A DNA stretch of 64,000 nucleotides, taken from the NCBI GenBank assembly GCA_934168305.1, contig CAKPNF010000003.1, forward strand, positions 1-64,000. Direction: 5' to 3'. The stretch comes from an uncultured Clostridia bacterium. Its GTDB lineage: Bacteria; Bacillota; Clostridia; TANB77; CAG-508. Shown here one piece after another: positions 17,737 to 27,222 of this stretch. The position numbers were made by a program, and so were the translations under genes. The notes under the pieces are model-generated. The model saw only the letters and a program-made list of their open reading frames with translations, had not been told where the DNA came from and did not search any database. Numbering within the stretch: position 1 is the first letter of the stretch; each line of letters opens with the position of its first letter.

Positions 17737-20058
17737 ATGAAAATAATAGATAATTTCTTAAAAAAATTAGGAGTAAGCAGAAACACTTTTGTAACATATA
17801 TTTTAACATTAATAACTATATACTTAGCTGTAGATAGAATAGTTGAATTTCTATTAATGTTATTTACTGGTGTTTCTTATTCATATTGGGGTCCAATACA
17901 ATATACACTAGCACTTGCCTGTCCAATATTTGCATATTTGTTTTCTGGACCATCAGAATTCTCATCAACTAAAAAGAAAAAAGTTACATTATTTTATATA
18001 TACATTATTGCATTAAGCATTATTGCAATATCAATGTTTACACAATGGCTTAATATGGGAGCATGGTTATTATTAATATTTAATCCAGGATATGTTGATT
18101 TAGTTACCAACTTTTCGGATTTAATAAGACCTGCATTAACATCATTAACACTTCTACTACCTATACTTATAATACCAAAGATATTTAACTTCCTATATTT
18201 CGGTGTTAATGACAGCTTGGATATGACACGTTCTATTTGGGATTATGGTGGAATAGATTTATCTGATAAAAAGCAAGGTCACGGACCTTATACATGTGAA
18301 ATTTATTTATGCCAAAACAGTGAAACCGCTGAACAAATAACTATACCAGAAGCATCTAGATATCAATCAATGTTTGTTTGTGGAAGTTCAGGTTCAGGAA
18401 AAACATCTATGGTATATGAACCTTTGATTGCAAGAGATTTAGATAGAAAATTCTTCTTTAGAGAAGTTTCAAAAGAAATGGGCTTTACAGCTTTGAAAAC
18501 AGGAATAGCAGTATTAAAAAGTCCGTATGACAACGATTATTTAAATACTAACTTCAACTTAAATATGTTAATACCAACATCCGGTAATGAAGATGTATAT
18601 AAAGGTTACATGAAAAAAATGATTTTAGATGATTCAGGTGATATTACTTATAAAAACTGTGGTATAACAGTATTATCTCCTGATAGAGAAATATCTGATC
18701 ATATGATAAGTGTTTGTAAAAACTTTGGTTTATCTTACAACATTATTGACCCATCAGATAAAAACTCAATTGGTTTAAATCCTTTTGTTTATGATAATAC
18801 AAATAAAATATCAATTACAATATCTTCTGTATTAAGAACAATGCTTGACATTTCTAAAGATGAACCAGATGAAACTTACAGAGAATCAGTTGTAATTCAA
18901 GCTATTGAAAATATGTCTATATTATTAAAAGAAATGTATCCTAGAATGAATCAAGGTATGTTACCTAACTTAGAAGATATGTTAAAAATGTTTACAAACT
19001 TTGATTTAGTTGAAAAAATGTGTGAAATAATGGCACATGATGATGAACTAAAAGAAAAATATAGCACTCAATTAGCTTACTTTAAAAAGAACTTTTATAA
19101 AAATGGAATAAATAGAGAAAATACAGAAATATATATAGACGCAGCTATAAATCAATTAGATAAGCTATTAAGAATACCTGGTGTAAAATCAATTTTATGT
19201 AATAGACACAATAACCTTGACTTTGATAAATCTTTAGCAAATGGTGATATTACTTTTGTATGTACAAGACGTGGTGATTTAGGAGCTTCTAACCATAAAG
19301 CTTTTGGATTATTCTTCTTAATTTCAATGCAAAATGCTGTTTTAAGAAGACCAGGAAGTGAAAAATCAAGAGTTCCAAACTTCTTGTATATAGATGAATT
19401 CCCCGACTTTATATGCAAGGCTACAGAACCAATATTTACAATGTATAGAAAATATAAAATTGGTACTACAATTTCTGCCCAAAACCTTGAACAATTAGAA
19501 TCTTCTAGCTTTAAGGGTTCTAAACAAACTATATTAGCAAATTGTGCAAATAAAATATTTACAGGTGGCGGAAACATTGAAGAATTAAATTGGTGGGAGA
19601 AGGAATTTGGCCAAAAAAGAGAATGGACTATGCAAAATTCTATTGATTTTGATAAAATGAAATATGATTCAAAACACAATGGCGTAAAATGGGACTTTAC
19701 CCCTTACTTCAAAGCTGGAAAACTTCAATCATTTGGTCAAAAAGACTGTGCTTATAAGATTAGAAGTACAAGTGGTAATTCAAAATCCGGTCAAGGAAAA
19801 CTTGGATACTTAGAATCAAAATATAAAGAACCTAAGAAAATTAAAACTTTTGATTTTGGTAAATACTCTGATGGTGTTACAACATCAACAGAAGATACTG
19901 AAAATGGATTTAACAAGAAAAAATTTAATTTAAAAAATTTGGACTTTACGGATGAAAGAAATGAAATTAATCCAGTTCAAACAAATACAACAGATTCAAA
20001 TTATTTATTTGATAATGAAGATGCAATTATAGTTAATTTTAAAAACAAGAAAAAATAG
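17737..20058 (+). CDS. Orphan VirD4/TraG-like coupling ATPase
   Basis: 773 residues. Four or five membrane helices lie within residues 18-160. Then come Walker A GSSGSGKTS near 214 and Walker B FLYIDEFPDF near 549, followed by a TraM-recognition-like region (GTTISAQNLEQL) and a polar tail. This is the architecture of type IV coupling proteins, which pump DNA or protein. No relaxase, VirB4 or other transfer gene is nearby, and the flanks are ordinary chromosome genes. It has its own terminator and codon use like its neighbours, so it looks like a resident gene with a domesticated role. Role unknown. Confidence 0.8.
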   Translation: MKIIDNFLKKLGVSRNTFVTYILTLITIYLAVDRIVEFLLMLFTGVSYSYWGPIQYTLALACPIFAYLFSGPSEFSSTKKKKVTLFYIYIIALSIIAISMFTQWLNMGAWLLLIFNPGYVDLVTNFSDLIRPALTSLTLLLPILIIPKIFNFLYFGVNDSLDMTRSIWDYGGIDLSDKKQGHGPYTCEIYLCQNSETAEQITIPEASRYQSMFVCGSSGSGKTSMVYEPLIARDLDRKFFFREVSKEMGFTALKTGIAVLKSPYDNDYLNTNFNLNMLIPTSGNEDVYKGYMKKMILDDSGDITYKNCGITVLSPDREISDHMISVCKNFGLSYNIIDPSDKNSIGLNPFVYDNTNKISITISSVLRTMLDISKDEPDETYRESVVIQAIENMSILLKEMYPRMNQGMLPNLEDMLKMFTNFDLVEKMCEIMAHDDELKEKYSTQLAYFKKNFYKNGINRENTEIYIDAAINQLDKLLRIPGVKSILCNRHNNLDFDKSLANGDITFVCTRRGDLGASNHKAFGLFFLISMQNAVLRRPGSEKSRVPNFLYIDEFPDFICKATEPIFTMYRKYKIGTTISAQNLEQLESSSFKGSKQTILANCANKIFTGGGNIEELNWWEKEFGQKREWTMQNSIDFDKMKYDSKHNGVKWDFTPYFKAGKLQSFGQKDCAYKIRSTSGNSKSGQGKLGYLESKYKEPKKIKTFDFGKYSDGVTTSTEDTENGFNKKKFNLKNLDFTDERNEINPVQTNTTDSNYLFDNEDAIIVNFKNKKK

Positions 20059-20094
20059 TTGTCAAAAGGGACTCACCTTTTGGCAACTTTTTTA
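20058..20094 (+). terminator. Terminator after the coupling ATPase gene
   Basis: GTTGTCAAAAGG pairs with CCTTTTGGCAAC, followed by TTTTTT. It starts at the stop codon and also lies at the end of the convergent permease gene. Confidence 0.85.
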
Positions 20095-20961
20095 TATTGA
20101 TATACCTAGTAATTCTATTAAAATTCCAGATATAACACCAATTATATATAATAAAACTACTATACCTATATTTTCTTTTAATCTATTATCTTTATTTGTT
20201 TTAAATAAAACAGCAAGTCCAACTCCAGCACCTGTTAATAATCCAGCAATCATACTTCCAAGTGAAATAACATTTTCTAAATACATATTTGTTATTATAA
20301 CTGACGCAGCACAATTTGGAATTAATCCAATCAATGATGTAATCATAGGCCCAATTATAGGTTTATTTAGTATCCAACTAGCAATTGTTTCTTCTCCAAC
20401 AAAATAAACAATTATATTAATAATAAATGTAATCAAAACTATAAATAAAAATATATTTAATGTATGTTTTAAGGCTGATTTAAAAACTCCATTTTCATCA
20501 CAATGGCAATGTTCCTCTTCACACATATGTCCAATCTCATCATTTTGTTTTTCTTGTTTATTTTTCTTGAATATATTCACTATTAAATCTATCAAACTTC
20601 CAGCTATCATTCCAATTATTAATTTGATTCCTAAAATTTTTAATATTATAATAGGAGATACAGCTTCAGAAATAAATATTGGTAACATTTCATCAGATGT
20701 TGATAAATATACAGCAATTAATGTTCCTAATGTTATAACTCGTCCAGCATAAAGATTTGTCGCTGATACTGAAAATCCACACTGTGGAAATATTCCTAAT
20801 ATACTTCCTATAACAGGTCCAAGTTTTCCTGATTTTTTAATTGTATTTTTTGTTTTTTTCCCCATTTTGTGTTCAATATATTCCATAATTAAATATGTTA
20901 TAAACAAAAAAGGTAATAATTTTATTGCATCTATCAATGTTTCTTCAATAATTTCTAACAT
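20092..20961 (-). CDS. Putative heavy-metal/arsenic exporter (ArsP_2-like permease)
   Basis: 289 residues, about 10 membrane helices. Two related halves each carry a conserved motif: GIFPQCGFSVSATNLYAGR in the first and GLIPNCAASVIITNMYLE in the second. A His/Cys-rich loop EEEHCHC lies between them. This matches the family annotated as putative arsenic efflux or manganese transporter. The start at 20961 follows GAGGAG. The metal is not decided by the sequence. Confidence 0.75.
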   Translation of the reverse strand: MLEIIEETLIDAIKLLPFLFITYLIMEYIEHKMGKKTKNTIKKSGKLGPVIGSILGIFPQCGFSVSATNLYAGRVITLGTLIAVYLSTSDEMLPIFISEAVSPIIILKILGIKLIIGMIAGSLIDLIVNIFKKNKQEKQNDEIGHMCEEEHCHCDENGVFKSALKHTLNIFLFIVLITFIINIIVYFVGEETIASWILNKPIIGPMITSLIGLIPNCAASVIITNMYLENVISLGSMIAGLLTGAGVGLAVLFKTNKDNRLKENIGIVVLLYIIGVISGILIELLGISI

Positions 20962-21092
20962 AATATTCTCCTCTTTTTTATTTGCATTTATTAGTTTAAC
21001 ATAAAAACAGCAAATATTCAAGTTAAAATAAACACTTAAAAAGGAAGAAATTTTATACAAACCTCTTCCTTCAATAAATAATTAAACTCAAT

Positions 21093-21669
21093 TTACCTTC
21101 TTCTAAAGCATCCACAGAAACTTCCATTTCTTCCATTTGTATTGCTATTAGGAAATACATTTGCACTAACAGCTATAGTATCATTTGATGTATTGCAATT
21201 ACATGAGCAACCATTGTTATTACTATTATTCGAGCAACTAGTATTAATTGTTAAAAGATCATTTTCAACACCATTACATCCATTACTACTTATAGTTAAT
21301 AAATTTCCATTATCATTATTTGAACATCCTCCGTGTTATTGATAACAATTGTGTACTATTGTTATTATTATTCGAATTTCCATTTCTTCCTCTTCTACAA
21401 CAATTTGAACTTCTTTCTTCTTCTCTATTATCTAGCTCTCGTAGTATTCTGCAAATTATATTTGTTAAAACTGCTGTAATAAAAGCAAGTATTGTATAGG
21501 CAATTGTTGCCACCAAAAATGTTAAATTTCCAATTACAAATGTTACTATAAGAAATGCTGCAAATATTATTGCTGCAACTAAAAATGGACATTTAAATAT
21601 TTTTTGTAATGCAATAGATATTATAATTACAGCTATTGGTAAAGCAAAAAATATAAGTAAAGTATTCAT
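21093..21669 (-). CDS. DUF2651-like membrane protein with Asn/Cys-rich tail; +1 shift at CGG
   Basis: Residues 1-75 are three membrane helices resembling DUF2651/YbeF. A charged stretch and an Asn/Ser/Cys-rich tail follow. Read straight, the gene stops at 21316. Skipping the C of an in-frame CGG at 21331-21333 continues as T-GGCSNND and on to 21093, 191 residues in all. The tail has three loose repeats: QLLSITGGCSNN, NLLTISSNGCNG and DLLTINTSCSNN. It ends in GSFCGCFRRR. The repeats run across the shift site, which argues that the two parts belong together. Function unknown. Confidence 0.7.
21331..21333 (-). other. CGG +1 frameshift site 1
   Basis: Codons ACA CGG A; the +1 frame reads GGA (Gly). 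In the DUF2651-like gene. Confidence 0.7.
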
Positions 21670-21733
21670 ATTTTTTCTCCTTTTCTTTTTTACTATATTT
21701 TATGCTTTTTATATTATTTGGTTACATTATGTT

Positions 21734-22474
21734 CTATTTATACTGAACATCAACCAAAAACAAACCATTTGGTGGTAATGTTTTACCTGCTAAATTTCTA
21801 TCTTTTGAGTTAATAATGTTTTTTATATCTTCTGGATTTATTTTACCTATTCCAACATCTACTAATGTTCCTGCAATAATTCTAACCATATTGTACAAAA
21901 ATCCATTTCCTGTTAGTTCAATATAAATTCTATTATTAGGCATCTGAATAACATCAGCTTTATATATTATTCTAACACTACTTTTGCTACTTGTACCACT
22001 AGCTTTAAATGCCTTAAAGTCATGTTCACCTTCAAGATATTTAGCTGCTACTCTCATTTTTTCTACATCTAATTCTTGTGGAATATGAGTCTCTAAATTT
22101 CTGTATATAGCTGATGAAAACTCTGAATTATTTATAACATATCTATATGTCTTTTTCTTGCATGTTAATCTACTATGAAACCTTTCATCAACTTCTTCTG
22201 CTGATATTATTCTAATTGATTTTTTTAAATTAGAATTTAAAGCAATTGCTATTTTATCAATCGGTATATTTGAGTTTGTTTTAAAATTAGCAACCTGTCC
22301 AAAAGCATGCACACCAGCATCAGTTCTCCCTGACGCTGTTAAATCAACATCTTCTCCTGTAATAATTTTTATTGCATGTTCTATTGTTCCTTGAATATTT
22401 AATTTATTAGGCTGTTTTTGCCATCCATTAAAATCTTTTCCATCATATTCTATAACCAATTTAATATTTCTCAT
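21734..22474 (-). CDS. truA: tRNA pseudouridine(38-40) synthase
   Basis: 246 residues. KLVIEYDGKDFNGWQKQP opens the protein and ASGRTDAGVHAFGQVANF contains the catalytic Asp. LTGNGFLYNMVRIIAGTLVDVG closes it. It isomerises uridines in the tRNA anticodon arm. A short REP-free gap separates it from cdaA. Confidence 0.97.
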   Translation of the reverse strand: MRNIKLVIEYDGKDFNGWQKQPNKLNIQGTIEHAIKIITGEDVDLTASGRTDAGVHAFGQVANFKTNSNIPIDKIAIALNSNLKKSIRIISAEEVDERFHSRLTCKKKTYRYVINNSEFSSAIYRNLETHIPQELDVEKMRVAAKYLEGEHDFKAFKASGTSSKSSVRIIYKADVIQMPNNRIYIELTGNGFLYNMVRIIAGTLVDVGIGKINPEDIKNIINSKDRNLAGKTLPPNGLFLVDVQYK

Positions 22475-22497
22475 TCCAAAATTCCCTTCTATACTAT

Positions 22498-22524
22498 AAA
22501 AGTCGCTATATAAAGCGACTTTAT
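22498..22524 (-). terminator. Hairpin between cdaA and truA
   Basis: AAAGTCGCT and AGCGACTTT arms with a TATATA loop. Moderate T-richness on both sides, so it may act as a weak two-way terminator. Confidence 0.6.
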
Positions 22525-23463
22525 TATTTTTTTTCTTCTTTTATCTCTTGTTGTTTTTCTTTTTTTGAAAATCTTTGCCTAAAACTTTCAAATCTATTTT
22601 GTTTTATTTGTTTTTTATCAGCAAATCTTTTTGTTACAATATTACTTATTAATATTTTCTTTAATACATCTTCTCTTACATCAGCAATTAAAGTTCCATC
22701 TTTTGCAACAGAAATTTTTCCAGTTTCCTCTGATACTACTACTACTATACTATCAGATTCTTTTGAAATTCCTATAGCAGCCCTGTGTCTTGTTCCTAAT
22801 TCTTTTGCTATATCGGCATCATCTGCTAATGGTAATACACATGCTGCTGCCGCAATCTTATTATTGCTTATAACTACTGCACCATCATGTAATGGTGTTT
22901 TAGGCACAAATATATTTACTAAGAGCTGTGGAGATACTTCTGCATTCATTGGAACACCTGTTGCTATTATGTCTTGTATGTTTATATCTCTTTCTAATAC
23001 AATTAGTGCTCCTGTTTTTGTTTTTGAAAGTTCTGTTGCAGCTATTACAACTTTATATATATCTTCTTTAGTCTTTGTTGCTAAATCACTATCTAAGCCA
23101 AAAAACTTTGTAAATTTGTTTGTTCCTAACTGTTCCAATCCCCTTCTTAATTCTGGCTGAAATATTACAATTATTGCAATTACTCCCCAGTTCATAATAC
23201 CTGTTAATATTGAATTTAATATATTCAAGTTTAATAATCCACTAATCCAAGTAGCAATAATCAAAAAAGCTATTCCTTTTATTAACTGCCATGCTCTAGA
23301 GCCTTTTACCATTTTAACAAAACAATATAATAAAAATATAACTATCATTATATCTAATATTGTTGTAAACAAATTAAATGGATTCTCTCTTAAATTTTGA
23401 AATCCGATTTAAAATGTTTTCATTATAAAAATTCATCCAACTACTTCCTATACTTTTTTCCAT
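22524..23463 (-). CDS. cdaA: Diadenylate cyclase CdaA; +1 shift at CGG near the N-terminus
   Basis: Makes cyclic di-AMP from two ATP. Three N-terminal membrane helices precede the DAC domain with its PLHDGAVVIS and TRHRAAIGIS motifs. The well-placed start is the ATG at 23463 after GAAGGTG. That frame reaches an in-frame CGG at 23404-23406 and stops 24 bp later. Skipping its C gives NG-FQNLRENPFNLFTTILDIM, the normal CdaA start, for 312 residues. The alternative is re-initiation at the TTG at 23372, next to the stop of the short upstream frame. Confidence 0.88.
23404..23406 (-). other. CGG +1 frameshift site 2
   Basis: Codons AAT CGG A; the +1 frame reads GGA (Gly). In cdaA at about residue 20. 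Confidence 0.7.
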
Positions 23464-23502
23464 AGTACACCTTCTTTTATTACATTTTAGTTTATTTTGT
23501 GA

Positions 23503-23643
23503 TTATAGTAATGAGTATATTAGTGATATTGCTACAGACATTACCATCATTAAAGCTAATATTCCTGCCATTATTTTTACAAATATTTGACCTCTATCAT
23601 AATTTCTTTTTTCCTTATTTTTTATTTTATTTTCTTTTTTCAT
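23503..23643 (-). CDS. Small single-pass membrane protein
   Basis: 46 residues: a basic N-terminus (MKKENKIKNKEKRNYDRGQ) and one membrane helix (FVKIMAGILALMMVMSVAIS). GGAGGATTTCAAA precedes the ATG. It resembles the short DUF4044-like proteins found alone in clostridial genomes; that match is by eye only. Confidence 0.65.
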   Translation of the reverse strand: MKKENKIKNKEKRNYDRGQIFVKIMAGILALMMVMSVAISLIYSLL

Positions 23644-23707
23644 TTTGAAATCCTCCATTTTTTATACTATAGATATTATAGCACTAATTTATTAACAGTT
23701 TCAATAA

Positions 23708-25012
23708 TTATTTACAAATTCCAAAAATTGTTGGTTCTTGCTTTACTTTTTCTACATCTATTTTTATAATTTCCATTAACTTTTGTTTAGCAATTTTCAA
23801 TTTTTCGACATCATTAGCATATATATAGGCTATATCTTCTCCTTCAATTACTTCTTCTGAGTTTTTCTTACACAATTTAACCCCTACTGTATAATCTATT
23901 TGATCTTCTTTTTTTATTCTTCCTGCTCCTAAATTACAAGCAATCTTTCCTACATCTTCGGCATTTATCTCTTTAATGTATCCATTTTTATCTGCCTTTA
24001 CAGACTCAATAAATTTAGCTTTTTCAAATTTCTCTGTATTCTCTAAATAACTTATGTCTCCTCCTTGGTTTCTAACCATTTCCTCAAATTTATCAAATGC
24101 CTTTCCATTATTGATATTTTCTAGCATTTTTATTTTATTTTCTTCTAAATCATCTCCCAAACCTGCCAATTTAATCATATATGCCCCTAGTTCAAATACT
24201 ACTGTTTTTAAGTCTTCTGGCATTTTTCCTTTTAAAAATTCTATTGCCTCAATAACCTCTAAGTTATTTCCTATTGCATACCCTACTGGTTCATCCATAT
24301 TTGTCAAAATACATACTGTTTCTCTGTTTGCTAATTTTCCTATTTCTATCATTTCATTTGAAAGTTTTTTTGCGTCATCCATGTTTTTCATAAATGCACC
24401 TTTACCAACAGTTACATCTAAAACTATTTTTTCTGCCCCACTTGCTATCTTTTTGCTCATAATACTTGATGCTATTAATGGAATACTCTCAACACATGAA
24501 ATACTATCTCTTAATGCATATAATTTTTTATCTGCTGGTGCTAAATTCATTGTTTGTGAAATCATACTTATACCTATATTTTCAACATTTTGTATAAAAC
24601 TGTTCATATCTATATCAGTTTTATATCCCGGAATTGATTGCATTTTATCAACAGTTCCTCCTGTAAATCCCAATCCTCTTCCAGACATTTTTGCAACTGG
24701 AACTCCAAGCGATGCAACTAATGGTAATAAGCATATTGATACCTTATCACCTACTCCTCCTGTTGAATGCTTATCTACTATTGTTTTATTTAGTTTTGAT
24801 AAGTCTAAAATTTCTCCGGAATTTGCCATAGCTAAAGTTAAATGTGTTGTTTCTTGTTTTGTCATTCCATTTAAGTATATTGCCATTACTAATGCTGATG
24901 CTTGATAGTCTGCAATTGTACCCTCTGTATAACCTTTTATAAAAAATTCTATTTCTTCTTTTGTTAATTCTTTATTATCTCTTTTTTTCTCTATAATTTC
25001 TAAAATATTCAT
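23708..25012 (-). CDS. deoA: Pyrimidine-nucleoside phosphorylase
   Basis: 434 residues. DKHSTGGVGDKVSICLLPLVA is the phosphate and substrate signature of the thymidine/pyrimidine-nucleoside phosphorylase family, and SGRGLGFTGGTVDKMQSIPG follows it. It splits uridine or thymidine into base and sugar-1-phosphate for nucleoside salvage. The length equals the Firmicute enzyme Pdp. The start overlaps the end of the rnhB gene region, 10 bp away, so the two are co-transcribed. Confidence 0.95.
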   Translation of the reverse strand: MNILEIIEKKRDNKELTKEEIEFFIKGYTEGTIADYQASALVMAIYLNGMTKQETTHLTLAMANSGEILDLSKLNKTIVDKHSTGGVGDKVSICLLPLVASLGVPVAKMSGRGLGFTGGTVDKMQSIPGYKTDIDMNSFIQNVENIGISMISQTMNLAPADKKLYALRDSISCVESIPLIASSIMSKKIASGAEKIVLDVTVGKGAFMKNMDDAKKLSNEMIEIGKLANRETVCILTNMDEPVGYAIGNNLEVIEAIEFLKGKMPEDLKTVVFELGAYMIKLAGLGDDLEENKIKMLENINNGKAFDKFEEMVRNQGGDISYLENTEKFEKAKFIESVKADKNGYIKEINAEDVGKIACNLGAGRIKKEDQIDYTVGVKLCKKNSEEVIEGEDIAYIYANDVEKLKIAKQKLMEIIKIDVEKVKQEPTIFGICK

Positions 25013-25021
25013 TTATCTCTC

Positions 25022-25648
25022 CTAAATAAAATGTCCTGTAAAACTTCTTCTATGTATTGGACATAATCCATATTCTTTTATTGCAGCAATGTGTTTAGCC
25101 GTTCCATATCCTTTATGTTGCATAAATCCATATTGAGGATAAACACTATCCCATTCTCTCATAATTCTATCCCTTGTTACTTTTGCAATTATAGACGCAG
25201 CAGCAATTGAATAACATTTAGCATCACCTTTTATTATTGATTCATACGGTACTCCGTTTGTATCAATATGTTGTAAAGCATCTATAATAATCAAGTCTGG
25301 TCTTACATCTAATCCCTTTACAACACTTGTTACACCTTGTTTTGTCGCATTCAAAATATTTATATCATCTATAACATCTTGCCCAATTATTGCTACAGAG
25401 TAACTTATTGCTTCTTCTATAATTTTATCATATAATAATTCTCTTTTCTTTTCAGAAACTTTTTTTGAGTCGTTTACTCCTTCTATCATGGAATTTTCTG
25501 GCATTATAACACCAGCAACAACAACCGGACCTGCTAATGGTCCTCTTCCCGCCTCATCTATTCCACATATATTTTTGAAACCTTTTTGGTGCAATTGTTT
25601 TTCTATTTCTTTTAAATTTGTTAGTCTATCTAATTCTTTTTCTTTCAT
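25022..25648 (-). CDS. rnhB: Ribonuclease HII
   Basis: 208 residues. ICGIDEAGRGPLAGPVVVAGV carries the first catalytic Asp-Glu and IIDALQHID a later Asp. HKGYGTAKHIAAIKEYGLCPIHRRSF is the family C-terminal motif. It removes ribonucleotides and RNA primers from DNA. Confidence 0.96.
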   Translation of the reverse strand: MKEKELDRLTNLKEIEKQLHQKGFKNICGIDEAGRGPLAGPVVVAGVIMPENSMIEGVNDSKKVSEKKRELLYDKIIEEAISYSVAIIGQDVIDDINILNATKQGVTSVVKGLDVRPDLIIIDALQHIDTNGVPYESIIKGDAKCYSIAAASIIAKVTRDRIMREWDSVYPQYGFMQHKGYGTAKHIAAIKEYGLCPIHRRSFTGHFI

Positions 25649-25666
25649 TTCATTTCCTTCTATATA

Positions 25667-26209
25667 TTAAAATTCTATATTTAAATTTTGCAATTCTGTT
25701 AGTGAATAATATCTATTTCCATCTTTTTCAAATCCTAATGTGTTATAAACTTCCACTTCTACTTTTTTTATATCAAATTTTATAATATACCATCCATTTT
25801 TTTCATCAGATTTAACATTTGAAAGTCCCATATTTGTTAAATTACTTTTATCTAACTTGTAATAATATGTATAAGCATCTATGTTTTCTTGTGTTATTCC
25901 TATATTTTCTAAAATACCTTTATCTGTAATCTCTTTACCTTCTTTTAATTCTTTTTTTGCTGCTGTAATTCTATTATTTTTATCTGTAGCATCTGTTAAA
26001 TTATCAAAATTTGTTCCTAGCTTGAAATTTGCATTTTCTACATATTCTTTTCCTTTTGCTTTTATTAGTAACATATTTGTTTTTACATTTTCTAATTCTG
26101 ATGATTTTATAACTTTATTACCTGTTCCCGCTGATATTCCAGCTATTATTAATAATACAATTATTGTTATGACTAATGTTGTAATTGTTATTCCTCTATC
26201 TTCTCTCAT
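25667..26209 (-). CDS. Lone type IV pilin-like protein
   Basis: 180 residues. MREDRGITITTLVITIIVLLII is a prepilin-type start: a short basic leader, Gly at the cleavage point and a hydrophobic helix. The expected Glu at +5 is replaced by Thr. The rest is a soluble, Lys-rich domain ending DGNRYYSLTELQNLNIEF. No pilus assembly ATPase or peptidase is nearby. Such orphan pseudopilins are common in Clostridia. GGAGGA precedes the ATG. Confidence 0.7.
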   Translation of the reverse strand: MREDRGITITTLVITIIVLLIIAGISAGTGNKVIKSSELENVKTNMLLIKAKGKEYVENANFKLGTNFDNLTDATDKNNRITAAKKELKEGKEITDKGILENIGITQENIDAYTYYYKLDKSNLTNMGLSNVKSDEKNGWYIIKFDIKKVEVEVYNTLGFEKDGNRYYSLTELQNLNIEF

Positions 26210-26333
26210 TTTTCATCCTCCACTTTGTTTTTTATAATTATATCAATTAGCCTATTCTATTTCAAGTATTAATAGAAATTTTAGTTTTGTTTTTATAAGT
26301 ATCATTTTTGACTTATTCGTACAAAAAAATCCC

Positions 26334-26362
26334 TTGACATAAGTATATATTTGGCATATACT
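26334..26362 (+). promoter_or_regulatory. Promoter of the por operon
   Basis: TTGACA at 26334-26339, 17-bp spacer, TATACT at 26357-26362. About 70 nt of leader precede the porG ATG. Confidence 0.8.
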
Positions 26363-26435
26363 AAACACATAAAAAGTTGTTGATTTATTATATAAAAATA
26401 TAAAATAACAACTCACTAAAAAAGGAGGCATTCAC

Positions 26436-27014
26436 ATGAACAACTTAATAGAAATTAGATGGCACGGTAGAGGTGGTCAAGGAGCAAAAACAGCTTCACT
26501 ACTATTAGCCGACGCAGCATTTAATACTGGCAAATATATTCAAGGATTTCCAGAATATGGACCAGAAAGAATGGGAGCACCAATTACAGCATACAACAGA
26601 ATTAGTGACAATCCAATTACAGTACATAGTAACATTTATGAACCTGATTACGTAGTTGTAGTTGACGATACACTTTTAGAAACAGTTCCAGTAACAGATG
26701 GTTTAAAAGAAACAGGTGCAATTATCATTAACACAACAAAATCACCTGAGCTAATAAAAAAATCTTTAAACGGTTATAAAGGGAACATTTATACAATAGA
26801 TGCAAGAAAAATATCAATTGAAACATTAGGCAAATATTTTCCTAATACACCAATGCTAGCTGCAATTGTCAAAGTTAGTGGCGTTATGTCTGATGAAGCT
26901 TTTCTCGAAGATATGAAAGGTTCATTTAAACATAAATTTGCTAAAAAGCCAGAAGTTATTGAAGGTAACATGAAAGCTTTAGAAATAGCTTTAAAAGAAG
27001 TAAAAAAAATATAA
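26436..27014 (+). CDS. porG: 2-oxoacid:ferredoxin oxidoreductase, gamma subunit
   Basis: 192 residues. EIRWHGRGGQGAKTASLLLADAA is the gamma-subunit signature, followed by FPEYGPERMGAPITAYNRIS. Together with the next three genes it forms a four-subunit enzyme, most likely pyruvate:ferredoxin oxidoreductase, making acetyl-CoA, CO2 and reduced ferredoxin. The stop is directly followed by a REP pair. A typical AGGAGG site precedes the start. Confidence 0.93.
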   Translation: MNNLIEIRWHGRGGQGAKTASLLLADAAFNTGKYIQGFPEYGPERMGAPITAYNRISDNPITVHSNIYEPDYVVVVDDTLLETVPVTDGLKETGAIIINTTKSPELIKKSLNGYKGNIYTIDARKISIETLGKYFPNTPMLAAIVKVSGVMSDEAFLEDMKGSFKHKFAKKPEVIEGNMKALEIALKEVKKI

Positions 27015-27200
27015 CGGGATTGAGGGGCCACCACACCAAATCCCTATAACATTACATTAAACTTTTATTTGTTATTATATATTAATATTTAAGAAAAAGA
27101 CCCATAGGTAGACCCAAGCTATGTTTTTTTCGAAAATATTAATATATAATAACAAATTATAAAAAATTGAGGGATTTGGAGTGGTGGCCCCTTAATCCCT
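27015..27200. repeat. REP pair (REPIN-like) between porG and porD
   Basis: REP elements at 27015-27045 and, inverted, at 27170-27200. Between them a second inverted repeat (GTTATTATATATTAATATTT and its complement, about 27069-27155) surrounds a short loop with CCCATAGGTAGACCC. The whole unit can fold into one long hairpin in the por mRNA. Confidence 0.88.
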
Positions 27201-27222
27201 GTTTAATCGAAAGGAGAAAATC

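Noticed and set aside
27015..27200. CRISPR array or riboswitch in the por operon
   Set aside because: The repeats are inverted, not direct with unique spacers, and the same 31-bp unit is dispersed beside a RAYT gene.
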